Positions 35,601 through 46,000 of a DNA stretch of 64,000 nt are shown in pieces. Origin of the DNA: Membranipora membranacea (Eukaryota > Bryozoa > Gymnolaemata > Cheilostomatida > Membraniporidae); contig OU612073.1 of assembly GCA_914767715.1 (NCBI GenBank), positions 11,346,001 to 11,410,000 of the forward strand, in the 5' to 3' direction. Position 1 is the stretch's first letter, and the number at the start of each line of letters is the position of its first letter. Both the position numbers and the translations under genes were made by a program. The notes below the pieces were generated by a model, which was given only the letters and a program-made list of their open reading frames with translations, was not told the origin of the DNA and did not search any database.

Positions 35601-38600
35601 ACATGGATTATTTTTGCAACACAGCAATGCAGGCAAAAACATATCAATTTTTGTCCTAAAATTGATCAATTCTTGAAAAAGAACTATTTTTGGTAGATCA
35701 ATACCAAATGTTTGAACTTGCATTTGCACTTGAAACTTGTTTGTCACTCTCTGCTTCTTCTTTTCTTTTTTCTTTTTTCAACGTAACTTATGCAACCAAT
35801 ATCCTACTTATTATGGTAGTATGTACCGCCCTTCTCTGTCATGATTTTATTCAAGTCATTTTTCTATAACTATTTTAATGCAATGAGTTCATTGGTTAAT
35901 TTATGTGAGGTCAACGAGTTATTTTTAATTTACTTTAACTTTTATAGAACCTCAATAACTAAATATATATATATCAGTAATATATAATTTTATTCTCAAT
36001 CGATCAGATAAAACAACACTTACTCATCCTCTTTCAAGTCTCATTTTTGTGTGAATATATAGGTCAACAAGTTGTTATTTTCTGTTGTTTATAAAATACT
36101 TATGTGGGGACCTCAATAAAAATGTCTGACAATAATATCACTATATAAGGATGATAGCTAAATTGGTTGGTTGTATTGGCTCTTCTTAGTCACTGTGAGC
36201 AATTGATGAGAGTGCGTTTCTAGTTTAAACCTGCTAATTATATAGTTGTAAGGTAACTTACATAGCCGAAAACAAACATATCGGAATGTGCTTGTTTACC
36301 GCACACTTCAAACTGAGCCTTTTGGTAGTCACTAGGTAGGCCACTTGTAGAAATATAGACACAGGTCCCACCTACAGGTATGTAATCTGGACGCTCACAG
36401 TAATTATCTGTTAAAGAAGATTTTTAAATGCATAACTTTTGATTTGGTGCTGTACTATGCAGAGATCCAGCTCTTTTTATGTTTAATGTGAGCTGGCCCC
36501 ATGAATTGACACTTGATCTCTTCAAAAAGATTAATTTTGAACAGGAATCCAAGCATGGGTAATCGCAGGCTGTGAAAAGCTATATGGAGCCTTATCATCG
36601 GATCCGGTTTTGCACAACTGTACATCAAAAGATTTGACCGGATGTCACATTGAGCCCAGGAAATCAAATCTGTAATCTCACTCTCTTTCAGGACTTGGGA
36701 TTACTATCACTGGGCCCAAATGAATTGTCTGTTGGCAAATTTGCTATAAATACTGTACTCAGGATATATCTGCGCCTAAAAGTTGTATGCAACAGTAAGA
36801 TACCTGATATATCATTGCCACAAGGTTGGCCGTTTGATTCCATCTTTCTGAGCAATCCATTGCCATAAACAGCATCACAGCTCAAGAAGTTACTCTTTGA
36901 TTGAGTTGCACCGTCCTGTAAACATGTTTAAACTGTTATATATAGTGAGAGTTGTTTATTGATTGCATTCAACATTCGTTTTGCACCAAGTAACAAGAGT
37001 CATTAGTGGTCACAACTTGTGTCTCCTTCCAAACAGTATAATTTGAACACGTTTTATTTCTAAATTTTAGTATTTTGACCTTTGTAGTGTTTGAATTTCA
37101 GACCCGTCCAAACATATGCTACCATGACAGAGTAATAACATTCTGATGACTGAAAAATTTTGAATTCCGAGAATATTTCTTCATGTTTTCAAAATTAGAA
37201 AATAGAGATTAGATAAGGGTTTACAGTATGGGTAGCGTTCTTCATTGAAGCACGCAAAAGCAAAAGTTTTAAATGAAGAAAATAACTCGATGACAAATGG
37301 ATTTTTCAGAGATATTCAAGTATAGAGTTGTGTCCTATTTTGCATTTGACCCATTGACTTAAGGTAATGTCAAAGACCGATTCGAATATCTACATATCAT
37401 ATACTGTTGGAAAGCTGCCGAGCTACTGAAAATGAATAACTGAACAAAAACTTGATTCGATGACGTTGTGTCATTTTAGGGAGAAAATGGGGCAGAAAAC
37501 GCTGTTTTTGACAATGCAGATGGAGGAGTCAAATCAATTGCAACAAAGTTCAAAACAGGTGGAATTTATACTTGGAGATTGCTTTCATCGTTAAATTTGA
37601 TTTTCTTTGATATATAACTAGTTCAAATTGACTTTTTACGTCACGCCATACAATACATTTTTTTGTGTGAAGCCGTCAAAATATGCGAAATTTCAATCAT
37701 TAATTCAGAAATTTATTATGATTTTCTCATAGAATACACTTCAAATGCCATACGCATTGACTTTCTACAAATTAGCTTGCAAATTGCGAAGACAGTAGAC
37801 TCTCGAATACAGCTAACATTTTCTCCACTTTTGCATAACGTCAAATATGCCGTCCGAATGACCATTATTAATGCCAAACAAAGTTCTTTTGAAAGTTCAC
37901 ACATACGAAGCCGCTTTCATTGACCATGGTGCACACAGGAAATGCCAACAGAATTTTTCACTGCATCTTCATTTTTCTTGAATTTAACACAAAAGAGTGC
38001 CAAAAAGCAACTAGTTTTGGGACTTTTGAGACATTCAATTGTTTCGCATTTTCTTGCAATTAATTTGACCCCGCAATCAGCATTGACAAAAACAGCGGTT
38101 TCTGCCCCATTTCCTCCCTAAAATGACACAATGTCATCAAATCAAGATTTGTTCAGGTATTCACTTTCAGTAGCTCGGTAGATTTCTAACGGTATATGAT
38201 ATGTTGATATTCGAATCGGTCTTTGACATTACCTTAATAATAAACCTAGACAGGACACTATATGGATCATTAGCATTGAGGCACTGAGGCATTTAATTGT
38301 GGGCGACAAAACGATATTGGAAGGTGTAGAAGCAACAATGCTATCATTGATTAACTGTCCAAAATCCAGATATTTTGTCGATAACTCGATCAATTTTGAT
38401 CAAATTTTGAGTTTGAAAATTGCAATAGATTTAGCAGCTTGTCCTGAACAGTTTGATACTAATTTTAGGCATTTTGGAAAAAACAATAGGATTATGTTGA
38501 TAACAAGATGCTGCTGATGGTAAAGCAATTTTCAAACTCAAAATCCAATCAAAATTGATCCAATTATGAACAAAAAACCTGGATTATTGACAATTAATCA

Positions 38601-41578
38601 ATTATATCATCATTGCTTCTAGACCTTCAAATGCCTCACTTCAGCTGTATATGGTGTCCTGTCTAGGGTTATCATTAAGTCTATGATTTGATCTTGACTT
38701 CTTAATCATGATCATTATCAGGGCGATAGTAACCGTTTACCCCATGAAAGCCAAGAGTTCTGTACATGCCGAAACTTTCGTCCTTTGTCCCACAACTGAG
38801 CCATTCTTCTCCCTTACACGACAGATCACAAGAGTGTCGGGTTACACTTGAGGGTATGCTGATGTCTGAACAGTAACACTCTTCCCCACTAATAAAAGCA
38901 TAGCCTGTGTTCCCCTTGGCAATGCAGGAAGCAGAACACAGCCCGGGTGTCATGCGGGAGTCCTTGTAGATAAGCTCTGCACCAGATTCTGGTTTCTCAT
39001 CACATACTAGATCTGCGGTAAAAGATTTTTTATAAATATATTCTATGAGTGAGACTGAATAAAGTAGACATAACTATGTCAATTATGCAAATAATCGTTA
39101 TTGAGTGCTCTTGCAACTTTGGCGAAAAGTTCAGACCCCTTACCATCATCCATATCACACACAAAATTTGCGGTGACCTCTAAGCTGGTACTTCTATTGC
39201 CACCCATAAATCCAAGGGTCAGATGTTTATCCCCTAGTGTTGATGAAAGTATGTCAGCAGCTAAAATAATAAACATAATTATTATCTCAGATAGACAAGA
39301 GTTTCTAAAAATCAAGCTCAAAGTGTGATCAATGTTCACTGAGCATTGTGTCGGAGAGGTTGGTTACAACATGAATCATGTGTTTATATTACCAAAGACT
39401 TAATAAAGAACCTATACTTAATCATTGACAGGACAAAAATTGGAGCATAAGCATTGAGGCAATGAGGCACTTAATTATGTTCATCTAAGTACAACATCAT
39501 AGAATTTGGGTTTGAAAAATGCAATGAATAGGTTGATGTTTGATGTCAATTTGAACCTAAAAGATTTAAAAAGAAAAAAATATCAAATTGATTGATTAAA
39601 CTTACAGAGCCTGAATTGAAAAGCAGAAGACACTGCAGATCCATCCGCAAAAATACCATCTTCTTCATTGAAGTAGTCTTCGATATGGGCGCTGAAGAGG
39701 GTGCCATCTACCCATGTGTAGCCAACTTTTCCAAGTTCATTCTTCCCAGCTGAAATATTCAAGGTTCTCTTACTCTCAATCCTTCTCAATCCCAGATGGA
39801 ACCACGCACTTGTATCGTCTGATAATATGAGAAAACTGATTAACAAATTGAAAACATTGATGCTGGCAGGGCAAATATGTATATGGAGTTTTCAAAGGAT
39901 AATAATGGGTTTATGAGAGAGGACACAGAAAGGCAGAGCGTTCCTTGACACCCGAGAAATTTACCATATACAGAGATCATAAATATAAGACAGTAGTCAT
40001 GTATATTGCAAGGCTGGATCATATGAGTTTCAACTCAGTTGATATTCAAATCTGAATTATAGTCCCCCTATTACTTTGAGATTAAAGATGAATGAACCTG
40101 CAGGTTTCAATGACAATCAGCATTATTATCATTATTTTAATATAATTGCTTGGGTTTTTATCGGAAAAAAGCAATAAAAGATCTATTGCAATGCCATACC
40201 AAATATGGGCTTTCAGCTCAATGCAAATAAAAATAACCAATAACAATATCCTGCTGTATTTCAATGCATTGTCATGAAGAACAAAAAGGGTGTTAAGTGT
40301 TCAAAATTAGTTGTGTAACAATCCCTCATGCATCTGTGCTGAGCAGTTCCAGATTCACTCTCAAAGACCATCAGTTACCAAGAACTCCCTATTACACAAG
40401 GGTGCAACATCCTGCTATCATCCGACTCCCAACCCACCAATCATTGCACCATTTAGCATCCAATGTTTTCAACCCTGTCAGTAAACTTATGATTAGCAGA
40501 AGGTGAAGGGGTTCAGTTCAGTTCAAAAGGATTAAAGTATGTTAAATTAAATGTATTATTAAATTAATATTATAATTAAATAAATTATTAATTTAAATAA
40601 TTTAAATTTAAATAAATTATTAAATTAAATTGAATTAATATGTTAAATCAAAGATTTCTGTTTCTCTTTTTCTGTTTAAAAAATTTTTTTTCTGGCACTG
40701 AGTGTAAAACATTTCGAATGAGATGACTTTGGTTGCCAATAAAAGTATATTTATGACAGTGGTTGAAATCTTGAACCCAATACTAATGTTGATTGTGAAA
40801 AAAAAACAGCAGGGATATCAATCTATAAATTCAGCAGCAGCAGCAGCGTTTATGAAGACTGGCAGGTGTATATGGCAGATGGTGTAGTAGAAACTGTTAC
40901 TTACATCCTGCACTTATAAGATGTTCAGCAATTTTCTCTGCTTCTCCTGATCTGTCAATGGCTAGTAGTAGTGAATGAATACTTTTACAATGGGCATTCG
41001 CTTCATCCCATGTCATCGGAGTGTCAATAATGGCATAGCAGTCTGGATCTGCTCCTGTGGTGTGTTCCAGTTCTGTGAATGTGACACCTTGCAACGTAGG
41101 ACATGAGCAGTTGGCACTGTGAACCAGTATCGTACATAAAACCCTGTGTAAAAGATGAGATTGAAGTTTTACAAAACCATGCCATGACCATGACAAGTTC
41201 TGAAAAAATGTAGGTAATCCTATAAATTTGTATATAACCAATTGAATTTTGCTCCCACTGCCCTGTCACGTTTTTATTTTGAAATTTCATTTATAATACG
41301 TTAATGAGAAGGATGAGAAAATAACAGTTTTCCAAAGACTCTATAGATTAGTTAGCTTTCCTTTCGCTGGGCTACATATTATTGGTATTGAGATCAATGA
41401 GTAAAAAAGACTCATTATGGTATTTGCAGATTTAGATAAAAAAATCTTAGTAAATGTCTTCAAATTTTTTTCCCATGATCTCTCAGGAACTTATAGTATC
41501 AATACTGAGATCAATGGCTGCAGATTTACTGGTAAGCAACAAAATTAATACTCACGACAACGAGACATAGCCACTCAT
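19206..41578 (-). CDS. Gene Y: large multidomain type I membrane receptor-like protein (30 exons, 1672 aa)
   Basis: Thirty exons join in frame from ATG 41578 to TAG 19206; coordinates are in the sub-entries. Domain order: signal peptide (MSGYVSLSVLCTILVHSANC), C-type-lectin-like (about 25-197), WSC (198-288), second lectin-like region (about 325-500), WSC-like Cys segment (501-607), fibrinogen-like fragment (608-652), F5/8C-like module (653-824), a Cys-bearing region (825-928), eight sushi-like repeats (929-1464), membrane-proximal CCP (1465-1535), one membrane helix (about 1553-1576) and an acidic Pro-rich tail. Most ectodomain exons begin and end in phase 1, which permits module shuffling and duplication. 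The start is set by the signal peptide split between exons 1 and 2. Function is unknown; the layout suggests glycan or protein recognition at the cell surface. WSC plus C-type lectin recalls polycystin-1, but there are no REJ/GPS or multiple helices. Gene X upstream is a paralogue. Confidence 0.8.
20885..21097 (-). other. Gene Y exon 27: membrane-proximal CCP domain
   Basis: 213-bp exon: AKCKSQPPAV, KYECDKGYEW, AQCLSDNIWAL and LLGCQP, the four Cys and Trp of a sushi domain, closer to the canonical pattern than the repeats before it. Gene X has a same-length homologue at 50342-50130. Confidence 0.75.
21386..27786 (-). repeat. Gene Y exons 19-26: array of eight sushi-like (CCP) repeats
   Basis: Exons 27786-27577, 27070-26873, 26016-25816, 25303-25106, 24236-24036, 23523-23326, 22456-22256 and 21586-21386, each one repeat in phase 1-1. 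Each has four Cys (CPDPP/CADPP start, then LLCNE, TFTCQ and PNC end), an NYSWNG motif and a Trp before Cys4, a divergent sushi pattern. Two types alternate: an E type ([13 protein letters not shown]) and a D type (LIPETDADETFTC). The 1780-bp unit carrying one of each recurs three times with its introns; an extra E exon lies 870 bp from the last. Exons 22 and 24 encode identical proteins. Confidence 0.85.
27885..28045 (-). repeat. SINE copy related to the U2-headed element at 63 kb
   Basis: On the minus strand this stretch runs GGCAGCTTGCTACACACTC, GGCCTCACCTCTAGGATGCA and CTCTTTAGGGGCAGCCCA, matching 63055-63175 on the plus strand. The U2-like head is not evident in this copy. It lies in the intron between gene Y exons 18 and 19. 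Confidence 0.65.
28232..28773 (-). other. Gene Y exons 17-18: Cys-bearing stalk segment
   Basis: Exons 28773-28618 and 28387-28232, both 156 bp and phase 1-1. Exon 17 contains LGCYGLS and KLYCLSEGD and ends VVAEQ. Exon 18 contains FYDRMDDMSLCEFGRCDSGW and CDKFNRFVTLYEVH. Counterparts in gene X are 57917-57762 and 56443-56285. I do not recognise the domain. Confidence 0.65.
28895..29152 (+). repeat. Imperfect decamer array (TGTCATGCTG-type)
   Basis: About 250 bp of variants of ctgtcatgctgtcatg and gttgtcatg tandemly arranged, in the intron between gene Y exons 16 and 17. Open frames across it are a by-product of the repeat and are not genes. Confidence 0.8.
29324..30692 (-). other. Gene Y exons 14-16: F5/8C (discoidin)-like module
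   Basis: Exons 30692-30477, 29867-29749 and 29504-29324. The order fits a discoidin fold: [20 protein letters not shown] (the WLQVDLG...I.TQGR position), ETYGL, W before the middle strand, then [20 protein letters not shown] and VEVIGD (the position of P-I-x-ARYIRI and LRxELxG). Sequence identity with classic members is low, so this is a fold-level guess. Gene X retains it at 59432-58344. Confidence 0.6.
30693..32327. other. Gene Y intron 13, no exon recognised
   Basis: The intron between gene Y exons 13 and 14. The minus strand has two long overlapping open frames (about 31401-31826 and 31726-32187) over a purine/pyrimidine-biased stretch. They show no domain, and neither frame fits the phase 1-1 splice pattern of the gene. 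Gene X has nothing similar in the corresponding intron. Confidence 0.4.
32328..32462 (-). other. Gene Y exon 13: fibrinogen-like N-terminal fragment
   Basis: 135-bp exon: [20 protein letters not shown], then FLAHCTR. The pattern SC, then G, then G-x-Y-x-I and F-x-x-x-C is that of the first subdomain of fibrinogen C-terminal domains; the calcium and acetyl-group sites are absent because the rest of the domain is missing. Gene X has the same-length exon at 60659-60525. Confidence 0.6.
33083..33510 (-). other. Gene Y exons 11-12: WSC-like Cys segment
   Basis: Exons 33510-33313 and 33205-33083. Sequence [33 protein letters not shown], then [12 protein letters not shown] and QQCPS. Order and spacing resemble a divergent WSC domain. 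Gene X has direct counterparts at 63428-63249 and 62929-62807; the second exon has the same 123-bp length. Confidence 0.68.
33787..36915 (-). other. Gene Y exons 6-10: Cys-containing linker and second lectin-like region
   Basis: Exons 36915-36804, 36407-36262, 35438-35368, 34937-34821 and 33977-33787. Exon 6 has two Cys (LSCDAVYGNG and GQPCGND). Exon 7 begins YCERPDYIPVGGTCVYIS, like a CTLD start. Exon 9 has [10 protein letters not shown], shared with gene X. Exon 10 closes with TVYCARH. The lectin-like reading is tentative; the exon chain is supported by splice sites and consistent phases. Confidence 0.65.
37359..38678. mobile_element. Two abutting TTAA-flanked foldback elements (MITE-like)
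   Basis: Element 1 lies between TTAA at 37359-37362 and 38234-38237. Its ends are GGTAATGTCAAAGACCGATT and the reverse complement, and the arms extend about 160 bp with mismatches (to about 37520 and from about 38080). Element 2 uses the TTAA at 38234-38237 and another at 38675-38678, with ends TAATAAACCTAGACAGGACA and a close reverse complement, and long imperfect arms. TTAA duplication is typical of piggyBac-type transposition; no transposase is encoded. The pair lies in the intron between gene Y exons 5 and 6. A partial relative of element 2 (agcattgaggcaatgaggca) is at about 39419-39500. Confidence 0.75.
38741..39012 (-). other. Gene Y exon 5: WSC domain
   Basis: One exon (phase 1 to 0) encodes a typical WSC pattern: MTPGLCSASCIAKGNTGYAF, ECYCSD, then CDLSCKGEEWLSCGT and a final MYRT. 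WSC domains are putative carbohydrate-binding modules found in fungal wall sensors and polycystin-1. This is the best-defined domain of the protein. Confidence 0.82.
39144..41578 (-). other. Gene Y exons 1-4: signal peptide and C-type-lectin-like domain
   Basis: Exons 41578-41556, 41143-40905, 39818-39606 and 39260-39144. Exon 1 holds only eight residues of the signal peptide. Exon 2 gives YAIIDTPMTWDEANAHCKSI, the typical N-terminal CTLD helix with the W-x-E-A-x-x-x-C pattern. Exon 3 gives HLGLRRI and YTWVDGT, the usual WIGL and WVDG positions. Exon 4 closes with FVCD. No EPN/QPD calcium-sugar motif was seen, so canonical calcium-dependent sugar binding is doubtful. Confidence 0.75.
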
Positions 41579-43055
41579 GGCATCAAAATTACGTTTCAAA
41601 CATTGTTTTATCTCCTGGGCATGAGTGTAAGGAGCTGAGAGATGACTGACTAGTTTAACTAGTAGCTTCGACTAGGAATTACTAGTTAGTTTTGATTAGA
41701 AGCATTGTTGAAACTGCTTATGTTATGGTATCGTATCGGGTAACCTTGACCTACACAGGAGAAAACGACTTGACTAATAATAGTAATTTTTCATTGTATG
41801 AATGCTATGGTATCTGAGAGAAGGAAAAGTTTTGTCTAGGCAAAGGATTGTGGGATAGCCAGTCTTACAATTTGAGGAGCTAGCAAATTACCCTCCAATG
41901 GATTGGGTCTGTGACATTTCTATGTATTAGAGATTATATACAGTACTTTATTTGGCACACAATATCACCCTGGAAGGATGTTTTCCATAAAGTTTTCCCC
42001 AAGAAATAACAGCAACAGTTGGTGATTGAATTTTTCCTTCTGAGGGGAGCTGGAAAGAGGAAGGCGCCAAAAAATAGGGACAGGGTCCAGTTTTTGTCTT
42101 TCAACTATATGTTACAGGCCTAGGTCAGGTCGGGTCGCCCTTGATGCAGTTAACAGGATTTATCATACTAAGTTAGATATACAATTACGTATAGGCAACA
42201 CCCATCATTTCTGAGTCAAACCTCTGGGAGCATTAGATTAACCTACAAGCCGCAGTGGCAAACAAAATGGTAAATAGGATTCATATAAAAGGCACACTCA
42301 TATCACACGCATTATAAACTATCTTTTTTTATAAGCCAAACAGGTTAAGATTGAGATATAGGAGTGTAAGGAAGTATATAACACGAAAGTTGAAGTAAGT
42401 ATAGTTCGCCCAAAAAGACCTCTAACTGCAATATCCACGCGCAAAACTACAGTCTATGTAGACTTCAAAGACAAGGAAGAATAACAAGTCAAAAGGATGG
42501 AATCAGATGCTGGATGCTAGATACTAGATACAAGGTGTGTAGAAAAGCTAATCTCCTCAAGCTTGATATTTTATATTTATATCACATCTTTACAAAACGA
42601 TGTTTACGACAACAACCTTAATTGTAAAGCCTAAGTATATTCTAATTGAGTGTAAAAAAAGTTGCATAAATGTTGACTTAAATGCATGTGGTATCCTATT
42701 ACCTATAATGTAGTATTATATTACTGTCAATTCACTAAGCCCAAGGCTATTGTAGCCATGAAAATACTCCAAATGTTTAGATATTCTTTCCCAAGCTAAG
42801 GAAAATTTTCTAGCCAATCTGGATTTATGGTCTATCCCTGCCTATTTTTCACCATTCCATTGTATTTGCTGCTACGCAATGTCACAAAGATGATTTTTGA
42901 TCTTTTATTATTTTTCCTTTTTGTCATATTCACCTGGTGAAAGATTTCAATTACAATCTTTCAATATGTTCTCCGAAAAAAAAAAAAATTATCATGCCTG
43001 TGTGTAATCCCAGAATGTGGGTAGTCAGTCAACTAAGTGTTAGTTAATAATCTGG
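41579..43055. other. Spacer upstream of gene Y and downstream of gene X
   Basis: About 1.5 kb between the gene Y start codon and the gene X stop, presumably holding the gene Y promoter and 5' UTR. No convincing TATA element or upstream exon was seen. TTTATT at 42904-42909 provides a minus-strand AATAAA 147 bp past the gene X stop. Confidence 0.5.
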
Positions 43056-46000
43056 TCAATGTTTTGCGAAGGTATCGCGGTTTGCAAAGCCTGGGGATGA
43101 ATTCTTGTCTGAGCTCCATCCCGATGAAGCAATGGTATCCGGCTCATCTGGGGGAGATAGAGGCTCCAACTCTGCTGGGGGAGCCAGGGCCGCTGTGTCC
43201 GCCGATGGTCCAGATCTTGGATCACTACCGGCCTTGGTTCCAGCTATCAACTCATCTTCTTGTTCGGGTTTTTGCTCATTCTCTAATGGAAGACCCCCAT
43301 TTTGGTTAGCCTCTGTAGTTGCTTCTGGTTTTTCATCTTCATCTGGCTCACAGGCATCTAGAAATCAAAATTGTCAGTAAGTCATCACAATTTATTATTC
43401 CATATAAAACAACCAAAAAAAGTTCAATTAAAGAAGCCATCAGCAGCAGGAAACTTAAAAATATTCCCGTAATCAACCAAAGAGTTTGGAAGTCATCTAC
43501 AATCTAATTTTAGTTCATACTCAATAATTGATAGCATGATAAGTGTATTATTATCAAGCTTTGCCAGGCAGCCCATCAAATAAAGCTTTACACATGAATA
43601 CTATAGAATAAATGCTTCTTGAAGTCAGCTAACGTAATGCATTGAAACATACATCAACCAGTCTTATTGGTTGTTGCCATGGTCAATCAGATGAGGCAAT
43701 GTTATGCAGTTAACCCTTTTCGCAGCAGGTGTTCTGCAATTCCTGTCCTATCAACTTCAACAATCACTTATCTGACAGCTATGCCATATAGAGTATAGTT
43801 TCATTATCCTATTTTGAAAAGCATACCATCAAACATCGTAATAAAGCTCTTGTTGTCAACCACACAGGACCGCATCGAGGCATCTGCCATGCTACGTGCT
43901 GAAGCTTGTACTGCACCCTTCCTCCCCTTTGGACCAGGTAGAGCAAGTGGCTGCAGGGTCTTTGGAGGTGCTGGAACTTCAACTATCTGAGTTTTGGGAG
44001 GTTCAGGCTGCTGCTGCACGACCAAGGCCACGGACTCAGTGGGAGGAGGTTTGAAGTCTTCTGCAATCACAAAAAAATTTAGCTACTTTGGGAAATTCGC
44101 CATAGAAAGCAGAACAAAGTTTCCTTAGGTATTCATGACCTAATGTGCACTCATTTACTGGCTTGCAGGCTGCATGTGGCATTCCCTAATCAATCGTCGT
44201 CTGTCCCCCAATAAAGTAATGAAAATCAGCTGGTGACCAAGTTGTACTCATATAAAAAGTTAATAACACAAGATAAAACAGTGAGGGGTGATGGTCATAG
44301 GTGAAGGTGAAAGGTGCGAGTATATTTTATGACAAGAGTCAGTCAAGCATGTAGAAAGAGCTGTGAGCAGATACTGTCACTGCTGCATTATTCATAGTTT
44401 AGACAGGATGAACAAGCATGTCTATAGATATTGGAGATTTGGGAAATTGCTGGTTGCTAAAACCTGACAGATGGCAAAAATAGCAGCAAATGGAAAATTC
44501 TTGACAATAACCTATGCCACTCAGTTTGCTTTGCAAGAGAATCTCCATTGTTTAGCCTCCCAAAGTGGCCGGGTACAAATTTTCACTGTATTTAAAACTG
44601 ACCTCCATCCATTTCAAGGTTATTGCGCCTTCTTCTGTTCATCACAGTAAACATTGCATAGCAGGACAGGATCTGTAGCATAAAATTGACACTAACCGTA
44701 ATCAAATCTACTAGGTAGCAAAACATTACTTCCCATATACATTATCATAGAGAGATGATAACACTGCTTTATCAGGCCCATAGTTCTAGGGGAGGCAAAT
44801 GCAAATGAAGATGTTGAGTAGTTAAGTAAATAAAACACAATAGCTTTGTTTTGATGTTTTTGATTGGGTGGCATCGAGTGAGTTGTCTGCTCCCAATTCG
44901 AAAGGATGCTTCCAAATTACAGATACAATGGTCGAGAGGCAATTCGGTAAATGTCCACTATTTCTCGATTTCTGCTTTCATATCTCAATTTAGGTTTTAA
45001 GCTGTGCTTAAGCCTTTGCCATAGCCAGAAACGGAGATAAAAAATGCATTCCGTCATTTTTTGCCGTACAACAATACCAATTTCCGGAAAAGTGAGGAAA
45101 GTTGAGATGCAATGTGGTAATTGTCCGCGGACATTTACCAAAATGCCTCTCAAAATATAACATAGCCGAATTCAAAGGTAAATCTTGCGCTATGATCATG
45201 CGAAAGGTGGTGAACTTGCACAGAGGGACACAGCTGCTCCCTCTGTGCCACAACAAAGGTTGTGAATAACATGCGTTTGCAGAATTTGCCCGAAAGGTAC
45301 AATGCTCTGGCTCAAGAGGAACTGCAGGAAGACAGACAGTTTACACTTCACTGTAACGCTACGCTAGTATCTTGCCCAGTACGAGAGGAACGGCAGGAAG
45401 ACAGACAGTTTACACTTCACTGTAACACTACGCTAGTATCTTGCCCAGTACGGGAGGAATCGCAGGAAGACAGACAGTTTACACTTCACTGTAACGCTAC
45501 GCTAGTATCTTGCCCAGTACGAGAGGAACCGAAGGAAGACAGACTGTTTACACTTCACTGTAACGCTACGCTAGTATCTTGCCCAGTACGAGAGGAACCA
45601 CAGGAAGAGAGACCAGTGAACAGACCGGCCTGTCAAGCGGACAAGCCACGTGCGGGATCATTCTGACGGACATCGGTAAACAAGGGCGCTGATGGATTAG
45701 CCGCTGGTTGCGGCGTCAGGTGGTGCGTCCTACACAGGGAACGCGAGCAAGATGCGATAGCTGGTTGCACTGCAGCGTGAAAGTTTGGAGTGCTGCGGTT
45801 CAATGCCGCTCTAAGACATCTCGCGGGTGCTCCTCGGCCGTATACGGGTCTCGCTCGCGCGCATTTGCCTACGATTAGCACCTCAGTGCTGCTACGGACG
45901 CACCCCGAAGCCCGATGGAAGATTGAGTGAGTAAGCCCGAAAGGTACAATACTCTGCTTCGACAGGAACCGCAGGAAGACAAACAGTTTACACTCCACTG

